The notes: generated from the sequence alone by a model not told the origin. A stretch of 55,434 nucleotides of DNA from an uncultured SAR116 cluster alpha proteobacterium (GCA_902618195.1 CACMZO010000006.1:1-55434), one strand, 5' to 3'. Shown: positions 8,856-17,131, counted from the stretch's first letter. Numbers and translations: made by a program.

Positions 8856-9167
8856 ATGGCAATCTATGAGCTAAGAACATATACTCTTTTTGTAGGAAAA
8901 ATCCAAGAAGCATCTGAAATATATAAAGAATTAGGAACTCCTTGGATTAATAAGTTTAAAAAAAACTTAGTAAATTATTATCTTGGAGACATTGGCGCTT
9001 TAAACCAAATTATCCACATTTGGAAATTTGAGGATGATAACGAGAGAAGAAGATTATGGAAACAGATTTTTTCAGATGAAGATTTTATTAAATTTGCCGC
9101 TAAATTTAGACCTTTAGTCTTAAATCAGGAAAATAAATTGATGACCCAAGCTCCATGGGTTGAATAA
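8856..9167 (+). CDS. NIPSNAP family protein
   Basis: A 103-residue NIPSNAP (dimeric alpha/beta-barrel) protein: MAIYELRTYTL at the start, a central NQIIHIWKFEDDNERRR, and a Pro/Trp-ending tail. The start has a clear ribosome binding site (AGAGGA, 5-10 nt upstream). NIPSNAP proteins are often encoded with catabolic enzymes; the biochemical role is unsettled. The gap to the tartrate dehydrogenase gene is 21 nt, so the two are probably co-transcribed. Confidence 0.87.
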   Translation: MAIYELRTYTLFVGKIQEASEIYKELGTPWINKFKKNLVNYYLGDIGALNQIIHIWKFEDDNERRRLWKQIFSDEDFIKFAAKFRPLVLNQENKLMTQAPWVE

Positions 9168-9188
9168 TAATAGATATGGATATTTATA

Positions 9189-10256
9189 ATGAAAAATAGA
9201 TTTAATATTGCCGTCATCGCAGGTGATGGAATTGGAAAAGAAGTTATGCCTGAAGGTATAAAAGTTCTTAAAAAAGTATCTGAAAAATTTGATATTAATT
9301 TAAATTTTGAAGAATTTGATTTTAGTTCCTATGATTATTATGAAAGGCATGGACAAATGATGCCTAATAATTGGAAAGAAAAAATTTCAAATCATGATGC
9401 TATTTTTTTTGGAGCTGTAGGTTGGCCAGATAAAATCCCAGATCATATTTCTTTATGGGGATCACTTCTGAAGTTTAGAAGAGAATTTGATCAATATGTT
9501 AACTTAAGACCTGTCAAATTAATGCCTGGGGTTCCCTCTCCATTAGCTAATAAAAATCCAGGCGATATTGATTTCTATATTGTTAGAGAAAATACTGAAG
9601 GAGAATACTCATCTATTGGCGGAAAAATGTTTCCTAACACTGAAAGAGAATTTGTTGTCCAAGAAACTATAATGACAAAAATTGGAGTGGATAGAGTTTT
9701 AAAATTTGCTTTTAACCTAGCAATGCAAACAAAAAGAAAACATTTAACTTCAGCTACAAAATCCAACGGCATTTCAATTACGATGCCTTACTGGGATGAG
9801 AGAGTTGAAGAAATATCAAAAAATTTTCCTGAAGTTAAATTTGATAAATATCACATTGACATTTTATGTGCTCATTTTGTTTTAAATCCAGAAAAGTTCA
9901 ATATCGTTGTAGGATCAAATCTTTTTGGTGATATTTTATCTGACTTAGGACCAGCATGCACAGGTACAATTGGTGTTGCCCCTTCAGGAAATATTAATCC
10001 AGAAAAAGATTTTCCATCTTTATTTGAACCAGTTCATGGATCCGCACCTGACATTGCCGGACAAAATATTGCAAATCCTATTGGACAAATTTGGGCTGGT
10101 GCTATGATGTTAGACCATTTTGGATACAAAGAGGCACATGATCATATCATCAAGACAATTGAATCAACTATATCTAAACAAAAAAACAGAACCAAAGATT
10201 TAGGAGGCAATGCTAAAACCAATGAATGTGGCGATGCCATTATGAAATCAATCTAA
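9189..10256 (+). CDS. Tartrate / D-malate dehydrogenase family (isocitrate/isopropylmalate dehydrogenase fold)
   Basis: A 355-residue NAD-dependent beta-decarboxylating dehydrogenase. It has IAGDGIGKEVMPE at the start, the WGSLLKFRREFDQYVNLRPVKL substrate region, IVRENTEGEYSS (phosphorylation/substrate loop), GDILSDLGP (metal site Asp residues) and FEPVHGSAPDIAG (NAD adenosine loop). The VGWPDKIPDHISLWG stretch before the RR is typical of the tartrate dehydrogenase/D-malate dehydrogenase (TtuC, DmlA) branch rather than LeuB. With the glycerate kinase upstream this could form tartrate to glycerate to 2-phosphoglycerate, an inference only. Confidence 0.85.
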   Translation: MKNRFNIAVIAGDGIGKEVMPEGIKVLKKVSEKFDINLNFEEFDFSSYDYYERHGQMMPNNWKEKISNHDAIFFGAVGWPDKIPDHISLWGSLLKFRREFDQYVNLRPVKLMPGVPSPLANKNPGDIDFYIVRENTEGEYSSIGGKMFPNTEREFVVQETIMTKIGVDRVLKFAFNLAMQTKRKHLTSATKSNGISITMPYWDERVEEISKNFPEVKFDKYHIDILCAHFVLNPEKFNIVVGSNLFGDILSDLGPACTGTIGVAPSGNINPEKDFPSLFEPVHGSAPDIAGQNIANPIGQIWAGAMMLDHFGYKEAHDHIIKTIESTISKQKNRTKDLGGNAKTNECGDAIMKSI

Positions 10257-10258
10257 AA

Positions 10259-10657
10259 TTACAATTGGTTAGATATTTCAATTAAATTAAAATCTGGATC
10301 TCTTATATATATAGATAAAATGGGACCTAAAGCACCAGTTTTTTTCTCAGGTCCAATTTCAATATTAATTCCTTTTTTTACTAAATGATGAACCCAGTTA
10401 TTAATCTTATTTTTGGAAATAAAACAGATATCCATTGATCCCGAGGATGAATTTAATGCATTGGGTTTAATGGGCTTTTTTTCTTCGTGAATATTAATTT
10501 TTTGAGAACCAAAACTCACGGCATACCTAATCTGATCATTATTTAATGATGAAGAAAATTCTTCTAACTTCATTCCTAATATATTTGTATAAAAATCAAT
10601 TGTTTTATTTAAATTCTTGACTGTAATTACAACATGATCAATTTTTTCTAATTTCAC
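10259..10657 (-). CDS. VOC (glyoxalase/bleomycin resistance) superfamily protein
   Basis: A 132-residue protein with paired beta-alpha-beta-beta-beta modules: KIDHVVITVKNLNKTIDFYTNILGMKLEEF at the start (split by short loops), MDICFISKN in the middle, and YIRDPDFNLIEIS at the end, where Glu is a probable metal ligand. A metal-dependent lyase, dioxygenase or thiol-transfer role is possible. It is the last gene of a three-gene operon; its start overlaps the SDR stop by 4 nt. Confidence 0.85.
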   Translation of the reverse strand: MKLEKIDHVVITVKNLNKTIDFYTNILGMKLEEFSSSLNNDQIRYAVSFGSQKINIHEEKKPIKPNALNSSSGSMDICFISKNKINNWVHHLVKKGINIEIGPEKKTGALGPILSIYIRDPDFNLIEISNQL

Positions 10658-11406
10658 TTATTATCCTCAATTTTTTGTTTAAGTCTTGCCATGCCACTTA
10701 TCCAATTGTCATAGTTAGATGATTTTTTATCAATATAATTTTGAACTTCTGGGTGCGGTAAAATTAAAAATTGTTTCTTATCTATGCCCTCTTGAATTTT
10801 TTCAACTAAAACATCAGGTTCTAACATTCCGTCAACAGAAGCTACGTCTTTTTCTCTTCCTTTTGTCATATTAGTTCTTACCGCTTGAGGGCAAATAACT
10901 GAAACATGGAAATCATGTTCTCTATTATTAATTGCTATCCATTCTGCAAATGCAATCGCACTATGTTTTGTTACAGAATAAGTTATTGAATCAATATGGG
11001 TTAAGAGGCCTGCCGCAGACGCAGTAATTAAAAAATAACCAAATTTTTGTTTTTTAAAAATAGGCAATAATTTTCTAGAAACAAAAACATGACTCATCAA
11101 ATGTAATTTCCAATTTTTTTCCCAATCAAAATTGATAGAATTTTCATCTCCAAGTGATAGAATGCCTGCATTAGAGAAAAAATAATCAATCCTATTATAT
11201 TTTTTTAAAACAAATTCAAATAAATTATTTATGCTATTTTCACATTCAACATTACATTGTAAAAAGTTAAAATTTTTATTCTCATTATCAGAAGTATTTT
11301 CTAAATCAGCAGATATAACAAAACATCTTTCCTGAAGATACTTTTTAATTATTGCTTGACCTATACCTCCAGAACCACCAGTAACAACTACAACTGAATT
11401 ACTCAT
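10654..11406 (-). CDS. Short-chain dehydrogenase/reductase (SDR)
   Basis: A 250-residue classical SDR. The cofactor loop is TGGSGGIG, NAG appears as FSNAGILSLGD, and the catalytic site is ITASAAGLL...YSVTK (Ser, Tyr-X3-Lys). A following PQAVRTNM replaces the common PG motif. Substrate unknown. It is encoded between the winged-helix regulator (4-nt overlap) and the VOC gene, so it may be under that regulator's control. Confidence 0.87.
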   Translation of the reverse strand: MSNSVVVVTGGSGGIGQAIIKKYLQERCFVISADLENTSDNENKNFNFLQCNVECENSINNLFEFVLKKYNRIDYFFSNAGILSLGDENSINFDWEKNWKLHLMSHVFVSRKLLPIFKKQKFGYFLITASAAGLLTHIDSITYSVTKHSAIAFAEWIAINNREHDFHVSVICPQAVRTNMTKGREKDVASVDGMLEPDVLVEKIQEGIDKKQFLILPHPEVQNYIDKKSSNYDNWISGMARLKQKIEDNK

Positions 11407-11909
11407 TCCCTAAACCTTATTTTATCAATGTTAGATAACAGATTTACAAACCTATCAATTTCTTTTGGGTTTAAGTTCTCTGTCATTTGTTTAGCTTTGT
11501 CTATATGTGGGGTGTAAATTATTCCTTCTTTTTTTGTGTAAGTTACCCATCCATCATTAATTAATTTTTTTACCTGTCTTCTTATTGTCTCGATGCTAAG
11601 GCCAGTAAGTTCAGAAACCAAAGAATATGTCAGTTTTTTATTTGGCTTTGTTTTAGATTTAGCACTTGCTTCCCAACTTTTTACAAAATTTTTTCTATCT
11701 TGATTTTTATTTTCTGACAATAAGACTAAACCATGATGCCAACTAATTACCTGTAAAATTAAGTATCCATTAGGATTGTTTCTCATAAATCTTACACAAT
11801 CTCTACTTCTCATCACTTCAAAATAAAGGAATTGAAACCAAATTTCAGAAAAATTTTTTTCGATTAAACTTTTATATTCTTCAGGTTTATAGGGTTTTTG
11901 AAATGACAT
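11403..11909 (-). CDS. Winged-helix DNA-binding regulator
   Basis: A 168-residue protein. The C-terminal half carries a winged helix: LTYSLVSELTGLSIETIRRQ (recognition helix) followed by VKKLINDGWVTYTKKEGI (wing). The N-terminal half is helical and aromatic-rich (WFQFLYFEVMRSRDCVRF), with no known ligand domain. It is first in the regulator-SDR-VOC operon and has an imperfect palindrome just upstream of its start, which suggests autoregulation. The closest family is not certain (Crp-C-like, GntR-like or MarR-like wings all look similar). Confidence 0.7.
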   Translation of the reverse strand: MSFQKPYKPEEYKSLIEKNFSEIWFQFLYFEVMRSRDCVRFMRNNPNGYLILQVISWHHGLVLLSENKNQDRKNFVKSWEASAKSKTKPNKKLTYSLVSELTGLSIETIRRQVKKLINDGWVTYTKKEGIIYTPHIDKAKQMTENLNPKEIDRFVNLLSNIDKIRFRE

Positions 11910-11933
11910 AAAAAAAATTCCAATAATAATACA

Positions 11934-11952
11934 ATATCACGATACGTGAAAT
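11934..11952. promoter_or_regulatory. Putative operator palindrome upstream of the winged-helix regulator
   Basis: The inverted repeat TCACG-ATA-CGTGA lies at 11937-11949 with further imperfect symmetry on both sides (ATATCACG against ATTTCACG when read on the opposite strand). It sits about 27 nt upstream of the regulator start codon, in the 102-bp divergent gap shared with the pal operon. Its position fits an autoregulatory operator. It is seen directly; the binding protein is inferred. Confidence 0.45.
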
Positions 11953-12011
11953 ATTTTCAAATACATTATTTTATTTTAATATAATATCACCTGATTAGTT
12001 AAGAGGCAGAC

Positions 12012-12290
12012 ATGGCTCAAAAGCAAGAAATTGATATAGGTTTATCTATTTATAACAAAGAAAACAAAGATTTAACATATACAATTGTTGACAAGAAAGA
12101 AATGAATGGCATTTTACATTATCTCATAGAGTCAAGAGCTAGAGCAAGTACGGGATCGATTTATTTAAGTGAATTTGCTATTAAAGAAAGATTCAATATA
12201 TTAAAAGAAAGCGACCTAAATGTTGAAACTAAACCTTCAGTCTCTAATCTATATTCAAAAATAACCGATTCAGTTAATAAAGAGAGTTAA
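12012..12290 (+). CDS. Conserved hypothetical protein upstream of pal, 92 aa
   Basis: I do not recognise this 92-residue protein. It starts MAQKQEIDIGLSIYNKENK with a good ribosome binding site (AGAGG), is soluble and charged, and has no signal peptide. It ends one nucleotide before the pal start, so the two genes are co-transcribed. The sequence shows no metal-binding or enzymatic motif. Its pairing with an outer-membrane lipoprotein gene suggests an envelope-linked or housekeeping role, but nothing more can be said. Confidence 0.65.
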   Translation: MAQKQEIDIGLSIYNKENKDLTYTIVDKKEMNGILHYLIESRARASTGSIYLSEFAIKERFNILKESDLNVETKPSVSNLYSKITDSVNKES

Positions 12291-12291
12291 T

Positions 12292-12801
12292 ATGTTTAAT
12301 AAATTTATTTTAGTTGTTGGTGCATTATTTTTCTTAGCATCATGTGAGACAGCTACACAAGATGCAGTTAAAAGCACTGCTGGAAAAGCAAGTTCTACTG
12401 CAAAAGCTGCAAAAGCAGGCAGTGCATCATTATTTGGATCAGCAAAAGAAACACCGGCTGATAAATTAATCGCCGTTGGAGATAGAGTTTTATTTGATTA
12501 TGATTCATCTGAATTATCATCAGAAGCAAAGCTAACTTTAGACAAGCAATCAAGATTTTTAAGAGTTAATTCAGATTTGACTTTTACAATTGAAGGTCAC
12601 TGTGATGAAAGAGGTACAAGAGAGTACAACTTAGCATTAGGTGAAAAGAGAGCTACAGCAGTAAGAGATTACTTAGTTATTGAAGGGATAAGCCCAGATA
12701 GAATTAGAGTTATTTCTTATGGAAAGGAAAAGCCAGCAGTCGTTGGTTCAAATGATATGGCTTGGTCTAAAAATAGAAGAGCTGTAACTACTATAGATTA
12801 A
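12292..12801 (+). CDS. pal: Peptidoglycan-associated lipoprotein Pal (OmpA-like domain)
   Basis: A 169-residue lipoprotein. The signal sequence ends in the lipobox LASC with the lipidated Cys at residue 18. An Ala/Lys/Ser-rich linker follows, then an OmpA-like domain from about residue 65: LFDYDSSELS, TIEGHCDERGTREYNLALGEKRA and SYGKEKPAV, ending WSKNRRA, with the Asp and Arg that bind diaminopimelate. It anchors the outer membrane to peptidoglycan and normally works with TolB. No tolQRAB genes are adjacent here, unlike the usual tolB-pal order. Confidence 0.92.
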   Translation: MFNKFILVVGALFFLASCETATQDAVKSTAGKASSTAKAAKAGSASLFGSAKETPADKLIAVGDRVLFDYDSSELSSEAKLTLDKQSRFLRVNSDLTFTIEGHCDERGTREYNLALGEKRATAVRDYLVIEGISPDRIRVISYGKEKPAVVGSNDMAWSKNRRAVTTID

Positions 12802-13202
12802 TTACTTAATCTCTGAATTTTATAACCAGATCTTATCCAGTGGTTAATTCCTTTTTTAAGGTTATAAACAATGAGATCTGGTTTTTTTTTCTTAACCAAA
12901 TGTGATATGTAATTAGACCTAACTCCAGAAGCACAAATAAAGATAATAGATTTATCCTTGATAAACTTGTTTTTGAAAATTTCATACCACTCCTCAAAAA
13001 TAAATTTTTTATTTTTATTTAATAAAGATATTAAAAAACTTCCTTCAATAATACCAATAGATTTCCATTCTCTCTGAGTTCTAACATCTATAATCTTAAT
13101 TTCTTTTTCAATTAAATTGCTAAGTTCTCTATTATTTATATCAATAACTTCTGCGCTAACAAACTTTGTAAATAAAACAAATATAACAAATAAAATTTTC
13201 AA
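12798..13202 (-). CDS. Exported rhodanese-like sulfurtransferase
   Basis: A 134-residue protein with a cleavable signal peptide (MKILFVIFVLFTKFVSA, likely cleaved after Ala17). A single rhodanese domain follows: IIDVRTQREW, then the active-site loop FICASGVRS with Cys90 in the CXXGXR form. A periplasmic location is predicted. Physiological substrate unknown. It overlaps pal convergently by 4 nt and the SDR gene upstream by 4 nt. Confidence 0.85.
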   Translation of the reverse strand: MKILFVIFVLFTKFVSAEVIDINNRELSNLIEKEIKIIDVRTQREWKSIGIIEGSFLISLLNKNKKFIFEEWYEIFKNKFIKDKSIIFICASGVRSNYISHLVKKKKPDLIVYNLKKGINHWIRSGYKIQRLSN

Positions 13203-13906
13203 TTTTTACTCTTAAATTTGATGATTTGTTTCTGAGAAGTTAAATTAATTTCATCAATAACTGTACCTATTCTAATCTTAAGAACATTAATAATGATATC
13301 TGCTATATCATTAGGTTCAACAAATTCATCATGTTCATTTCCAGGAGATATTTTTAAGTTATTATAGAAAGGTGTTTTAACAATACCTGGATTAATTTGA
13401 GTGACTTTAATGTTGTTTAAAGAAGTTTCAATTCTTATTGATTTAACAAACCCACGCAACCCAAATTTGCAAGCACTATAAATACTCCCATATTTTCCAA
13501 CCTTATATGAAGCTTCAGATCCAATATAAATCAAAAATCCATTATTAATTGTTTTAAAATATGGCAATAAAATTCGTGTAATAATTATATGAGAATTCAA
13601 ATTTAATTTAATGAATTCAGATATTTGTTTTGGAGAAAAATTCTCTAAACTATCAAGCTTTCCCGTACCAGCGTTACTAATTAATCCATCAATTGGTTTT
13701 TCTTTAAATAAGTTGTTCAACTTTTCGTATTCAGTTTCAATATTTGATAAATCAAATTTAATATGATGATAATTTTTATTTGAAATACTTGGATTTCTTC
13801 TTGAAACACCAAATACATTTGCTTTGTTTTTAAGCAAAGCTTTAGTTATAGATAAACCTATACCACTTGAGCTTCCTGTAACAATAATATTTTTATTGTA
13901 TAGCAT
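13199..13906 (-). CDS. Short-chain dehydrogenase/reductase (SDR)
   Basis: About 235 residues from the ATG at 13906 (a TTG at 13927 would overlap the upstream gene and adds 7 residues with no family match). The NAD(P) loop is VTGSSSGIG, then LISNAGTGK, and the catalytic residues lie in IYIGSEASYK...YSACK. The C-terminal NPGIVKTPF fits the family. Substrate unknown. It is part of a minus-strand string with the rhodanese and the SPL-like gene. Confidence 0.85.
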   Translation of the reverse strand: MLYNKNIIVTGSSSGIGLSITKALLKNKANVFGVSRRNPSISNKNYHHIKFDLSNIETEYEKLNNLFKEKPIDGLISNAGTGKLDSLENFSPKQISEFIKLNLNSHIIITRILLPYFKTINNGFLIYIGSEASYKVGKYGSIYSACKFGLRGFVKSIRIETSLNNIKVTQINPGIVKTPFYNNLKISPGNEHDEFVEPNDIADIIINVLKIRIGTVIDEINLTSQKQIIKFKSKN

Positions 13907-13911
13907 GTAAG

Positions 13912-14906
13912 TTAATATGGAGTGCAAGAGAAAATTTGTACATCTTTTTTAACTTTTTTGTAAATTAGATTTTTACAATATGAAATCATTTCTTTTTCAA
14001 CTTCATCCTTGTAAGAGAATACATTATCTCTTTTTTCAAAATTATGCGAAAATAATTCATCTCCAGGATACATATTATTTATTGTTTTAAAGATTTGTTT
14101 TGGGAATCTTAAAGAACCAAAACTCACGGAATGCACGTAATTTGTATTAATTTCATCTAAAATAGTTCTTATCAGTTCTTTATAAGAAATTTTCCAATTA
14201 TTATTATATATTAATGGGTCAAACCTTAGACCAACTTGCCAACCAAGTGATGTAAGTTGTTTTAATGATTTTATTCTTAAATTTATTGATGGGGCCTTAA
14301 TATCAAATTTTTGAGCTAAGTCACCTGGGAGCAAACTATAAGCAATTATAATATTTTCTGATGGTCTATTTTTTAAAAAAGAATTTATTTGTAAACTTTT
14401 TGTTCTAAACTCATATGTAATTTTTTCGTTTTCCAAATAGTTTTTTAAGAAAAAATCTGCAAAACTTGTTACTTTTTCCATTGCTAATGAATCACAGTCA
14501 TACCCAGAAAAAATGTTATACTTTTACCTTTATTTCTAGTAATCAAATTTTTTATTTGGGTTAAAAAATCTTCATAATTAACAAAAACTAAGTAATTTGC
14601 GGAGGAATATAAGCCTTGTAAAAAACAATATTTACAATCATAAATACAATTATACATATGAGAAAAATAATAATTTTTATTAGCACCTATTCCAAATCCT
14701 TCAGGAGCTTTTAAGACTAAATTATTTTTTTTTTTTGCAAGAATTAACAAAGGATCTTTTTTTTGTAATCTAAAACTTTGATTTTTTTTGTTAAAAATTT
14801 CAGAATATTTATTAATATATAGTATTCTCGATCTTTTAAATTTTGATAAAATAGACAAGGTTCTTGAATTGTCTTTAATTTCATTTTCAACATAGATAGT
14901 ATTCAT
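13912..14906 (-). pseudogene. SPL-type radical SAM protein, split by a one-base deletion
   Basis: Two adjacent frames together give one complete spore-photoproduct-lyase-like protein of about 331 residues. The upstream frame (14906-14484) has the N-terminal domain and the [4Fe-4S] cluster motif NCIYDCKYCFLQG (CX3CX2C), then SANYLVFVNYEDF. It ends just after FF at a TAG. The downstream frame resumes SGYDCDSLAMEKVTSF and continues with EFRTKS, AYSLLPG and HSVSFGSLRFP, all family positions. The break lies at the A6 run 14508-14513; one extra A (a T on the coding strand) restores a single frame. The cause could be sequencing error, a real mutation, or slippage. The family repairs thymine dimers or has related radical chemistry; its role in non-sporeformers is uncertain. 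Confidence 0.8.
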
Positions 14907-14918
14907 CAATCTTTTTAC

Positions 14919-15731
14919 CTACAATAATTTTTGTTTTAAGTAATTTATTACTAGTTTTCCATTTTTTATTTTTTTAATGAATTTTAAATTATGTTTTAAA
15001 TCATTAGGATTAAATTGCTTTAGAAGATTTTTTAAAACATTCTGTTCATAAACTGAAAATTTAAATTTTTCTTCGATTTCTTTGTAGAAATTCAAAACAT
15101 AAAAAAAAGGAAAAATTGTAATCTTCATTTCATCAGATAAATTCATTATTTCTGTAATATATTTGTTTTGTTCAGATTTGATTGTTTTGTTATCAATATC
15201 CGATAGTTTATACTTTTCTGGCATAGATAGAGTTGTAACAAATATCAATTCCTTATTAACTAGTTTTTCTAATGTTTTATATATCTCATATATATTTTTT
15301 AAAGTTATACGTTCTTGATTTTGAAACTTTTGTTCATTAGAAAAAGCATTTTTTCTTTTAAGTTTCTTCAAACAAGAAACTGACGGATAAAGCTTATTTT
15401 GTGTACTTGCGTCTATTATTTCATCGATAATAATAAAATGTGGCGAATTTAAATTAGATAAAAAAGAAAATGAAAAAAATATCCATGTTGTTTGTTCATT
15501 AGCATTTGCACAATTATTTAAATAAATAGGTGTTACAGTTGGAGAAATTGTATCCTGATTGATTGCAAGCCATATATCTTTTTTTTGATTAGAAAATATT
15601 GAAAATAAATTATATTGTTTTTTAGGTTTAAGATTGAACCTATTGATAAAAAATTGAGCTTCAGATATGTTATTTACTATGAAACAATATTCGCAAATAT
15701 AACTATTCTCAGTTGAATTTAACTTTTCCAT
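14919..15731 (-). CDS. Hypothetical protein next to SPL-like gene, possibly a divergent nucleoside-phosphorylase-like protein
   Basis: A 270-residue cytoplasmic protein that I do not firmly recognise. A middle stretch (TTWIFFSFSFLS, then FIIIDEIIDASTQNKLYPS, then FVTTLSMPEKYKLSDID) resembles in pattern the WlNiGiAGH, ITDAATG...YP and TVD..Y...DME stretches of nucleoside-phosphorylase-type proteins. If that is right, the catalytic Met-Glu is altered. Confidence in this assignment is low. It ends 10-13 nt before the SPL-like gene and overlaps the upstream glycosyltransferase by 13 nt, so the three are probably one transcript. Confidence 0.55.
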   Translation of the reverse strand: MEKLNSTENSYICEYCFIVNNISEAQFFINRFNLKPKKQYNLFSIFSNQKKDIWLAINQDTISPTVTPIYLNNCANANEQTTWIFFSFSFLSNLNSPHFIIIDEIIDASTQNKLYPSVSCLKKLKRKNAFSNEQKFQNQERITLKNIYEIYKTLEKLVNKELIFVTTLSMPEKYKLSDIDNKTIKSEQNKYITEIMNLSDEMKITIFPFFYVLNFYKEIEEKFKFSVYEQNVLKNLLKQFNPNDLKHNLKFIKKIKNGKLVINYLKQKLL

Positions 15732-16555
15732 TTTAATAATTTATTATGATACTCACAAAATAATTTTTGGTTATTTCGGTTTTTTGCTCCAATCAAAATA
15801 ATTTTAATTTTTGAAATCAGATCATTAATAGCATATTTTTTTTGTTCTTCATTAAACCAATGATTTAATATATTTTTTTCTATTGCCATTATTCTGAACC
15901 TATCCATCCCCCAATATTTTTTTGATAATTGTCCGTAATGACCGCCGTGTTTTATAGTAAGTTTGTCTTCCAAAAAATGAATTTTTATTTTAGAGGAAAC
16001 TCTTAACCACAATTCGTAATCCTCACAAACCTCAAAACTTTCATCAAAATATCCAATTTTATCAAATAATTTTTTTTTAATGATAGTACTACTTGGTGAA
16101 ATACAACAAAGTTTTAAACAATTTTTAAAAATATAACCACCATATTTTTTATGGATTTTTTTTTGATTTAAATGTTTTCCATTTTTAAACCAAATTTCAT
16201 TTGTATGAAGAAAATCAACATCTGGATTTTTTAAAATATATTCCTTTTGTAAAAATAATTTATCGTTCATCCATTCATCATCAGAGTCTAAAAAGGATAT
16301 CCAATTACTTTTGGATATTTTGATGCCTGCATTTCTTGCTGAGCTTACACCTTTTTTATCATGATAAATATAACAAATATTTCTAAAATTTTTAGATACC
16401 ATTTCTCGTGTATCATCAGTAGACCCGTTGTCTACAACAATGATTTCATTTGGTTCAAAAGTTTGATTTAAAACAGATCTTATAGATCTGTTTAATAATT
16501 TAGACCTATTATAAGTTGGAATTATCACAGATATTTTTATGTTTTCACTGCTCAT
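15719..16555 (-). CDS. Glycosyltransferase family 2
   Basis: A 278-residue inverting GT-A glycosyltransferase: ISVIIPTYNRSKLLNRSIRS, VVDNGSTDDT, GVSSARNAGI, and the metal-binding FLDSDDEW (DXD) motif, then CEDYELWLR (catalytic base region). No membrane segment is visible. The acceptor is unknown; the role is probably surface glycan synthesis. It overlaps the next gene downstream by 13 nt. Confidence 0.9.
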   Translation of the reverse strand: MSSENIKISVIIPTYNRSKLLNRSIRSVLNQTFEPNEIIVVDNGSTDDTREMVSKNFRNICYIYHDKKGVSSARNAGIKISKSNWISFLDSDDEWMNDKLFLQKEYILKNPDVDFLHTNEIWFKNGKHLNQKKIHKKYGGYIFKNCLKLCCISPSSTIIKKKLFDKIGYFDESFEVCEDYELWLRVSSKIKIHFLEDKLTIKHGGHYGQLSKKYWGMDRFRIMAIEKNILNHWFNEEQKKYAINDLISKIKIILIGAKNRNNQKLFCEYHNKLLKWKS

Positions 16556-16561
16556 ATAAAA

Positions 16562-17131
16562 TTAATTTTTCACTTTTTGAATATTTTTAAACGAGTTATT
16601 TTTAACAGAATTAACAGATTTTGAGACTTCATAAATATTCATTTCTATTGAAAACTGACACTCAAAATTATGAGTTTTATCAAACCATGTATTAAAATTA
16701 TCATACTTCAGTAAAACAGGTTGTCTTGAATGAATTTTATTAATTTTTGAATAACTTTCTCTAGTAACTATACATGCCCCATCATCATTATAAATTCCAG
16801 CGAAAAACATAATTTCATCTGATAAATAATGATAAAATGGAATTTTATTTTGTCCAATCCTTTTCCACTCGTAATAACCATTAGCTAAAAAAACACATCT
16901 TTTCATATTGTTAAATGATTTCTTAACCATTAACGTTTCAGAACGTGAATTAAAAATTTTTACTTTCTCAGACCAATTTGCCGTTATCCCCCAATTAATA
17001 ATTATAGGTAATTTATTTTCATTTAGAATTAAAATACTTGAACCGGGCGAAATATTGAAGTTTGGTTTAAATTCATAATTTATATTGATATTAAACTTAG
17101 ACAAGTCATATAAAGTAAACCTTCCACACAT
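16562..17131 (-). CDS. yedK: SRAP-domain abasic-site DNA-protein crosslink protein (YedK/HMCES family)
   Basis: A 189-residue SRAP protein. Cys2 (MCGRF) is the residue that forms the thiazolidine crosslink to abasic DNA once Met is removed. Asn61 and Glu65 lie in NSRSET, Glu88 in NGYYEWK, and His134 in IHSRQPV, all conserved active-site positions, though the usual His-X-Arg-Met-Pro is HSRQP here. It shields abasic sites in single-stranded DNA. It ends 6 nt from the GT2 gene. Confidence 0.92.
   Translation of the reverse strand: MCGRFTLYDLSKFNININYEFKPNFNISPGSSILILNENKLPIIINWGITANWSEKVKIFNSRSETLMVKKSFNNMKRCVFLANGYYEWKRIGQNKIPFYHYLSDEIMFFAGIYNDDGACIVTRESYSKINKIHSRQPVLLKYDNFNTWFDKTHNFECQFSIEMNIYEVSKSVNSVKNNSFKNIQKVKN

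Noticed and set aside
10505-14130. A shared stretch of about 16 nt (AGAACCAAAACTCACGG) in the VOC gene and the SPL-like gene, suggesting a repeat
   Set aside because: Both copies encode the peptide VSFGS in the same frame and nothing flanking is shared; chance with codon bias is the simplest reading.
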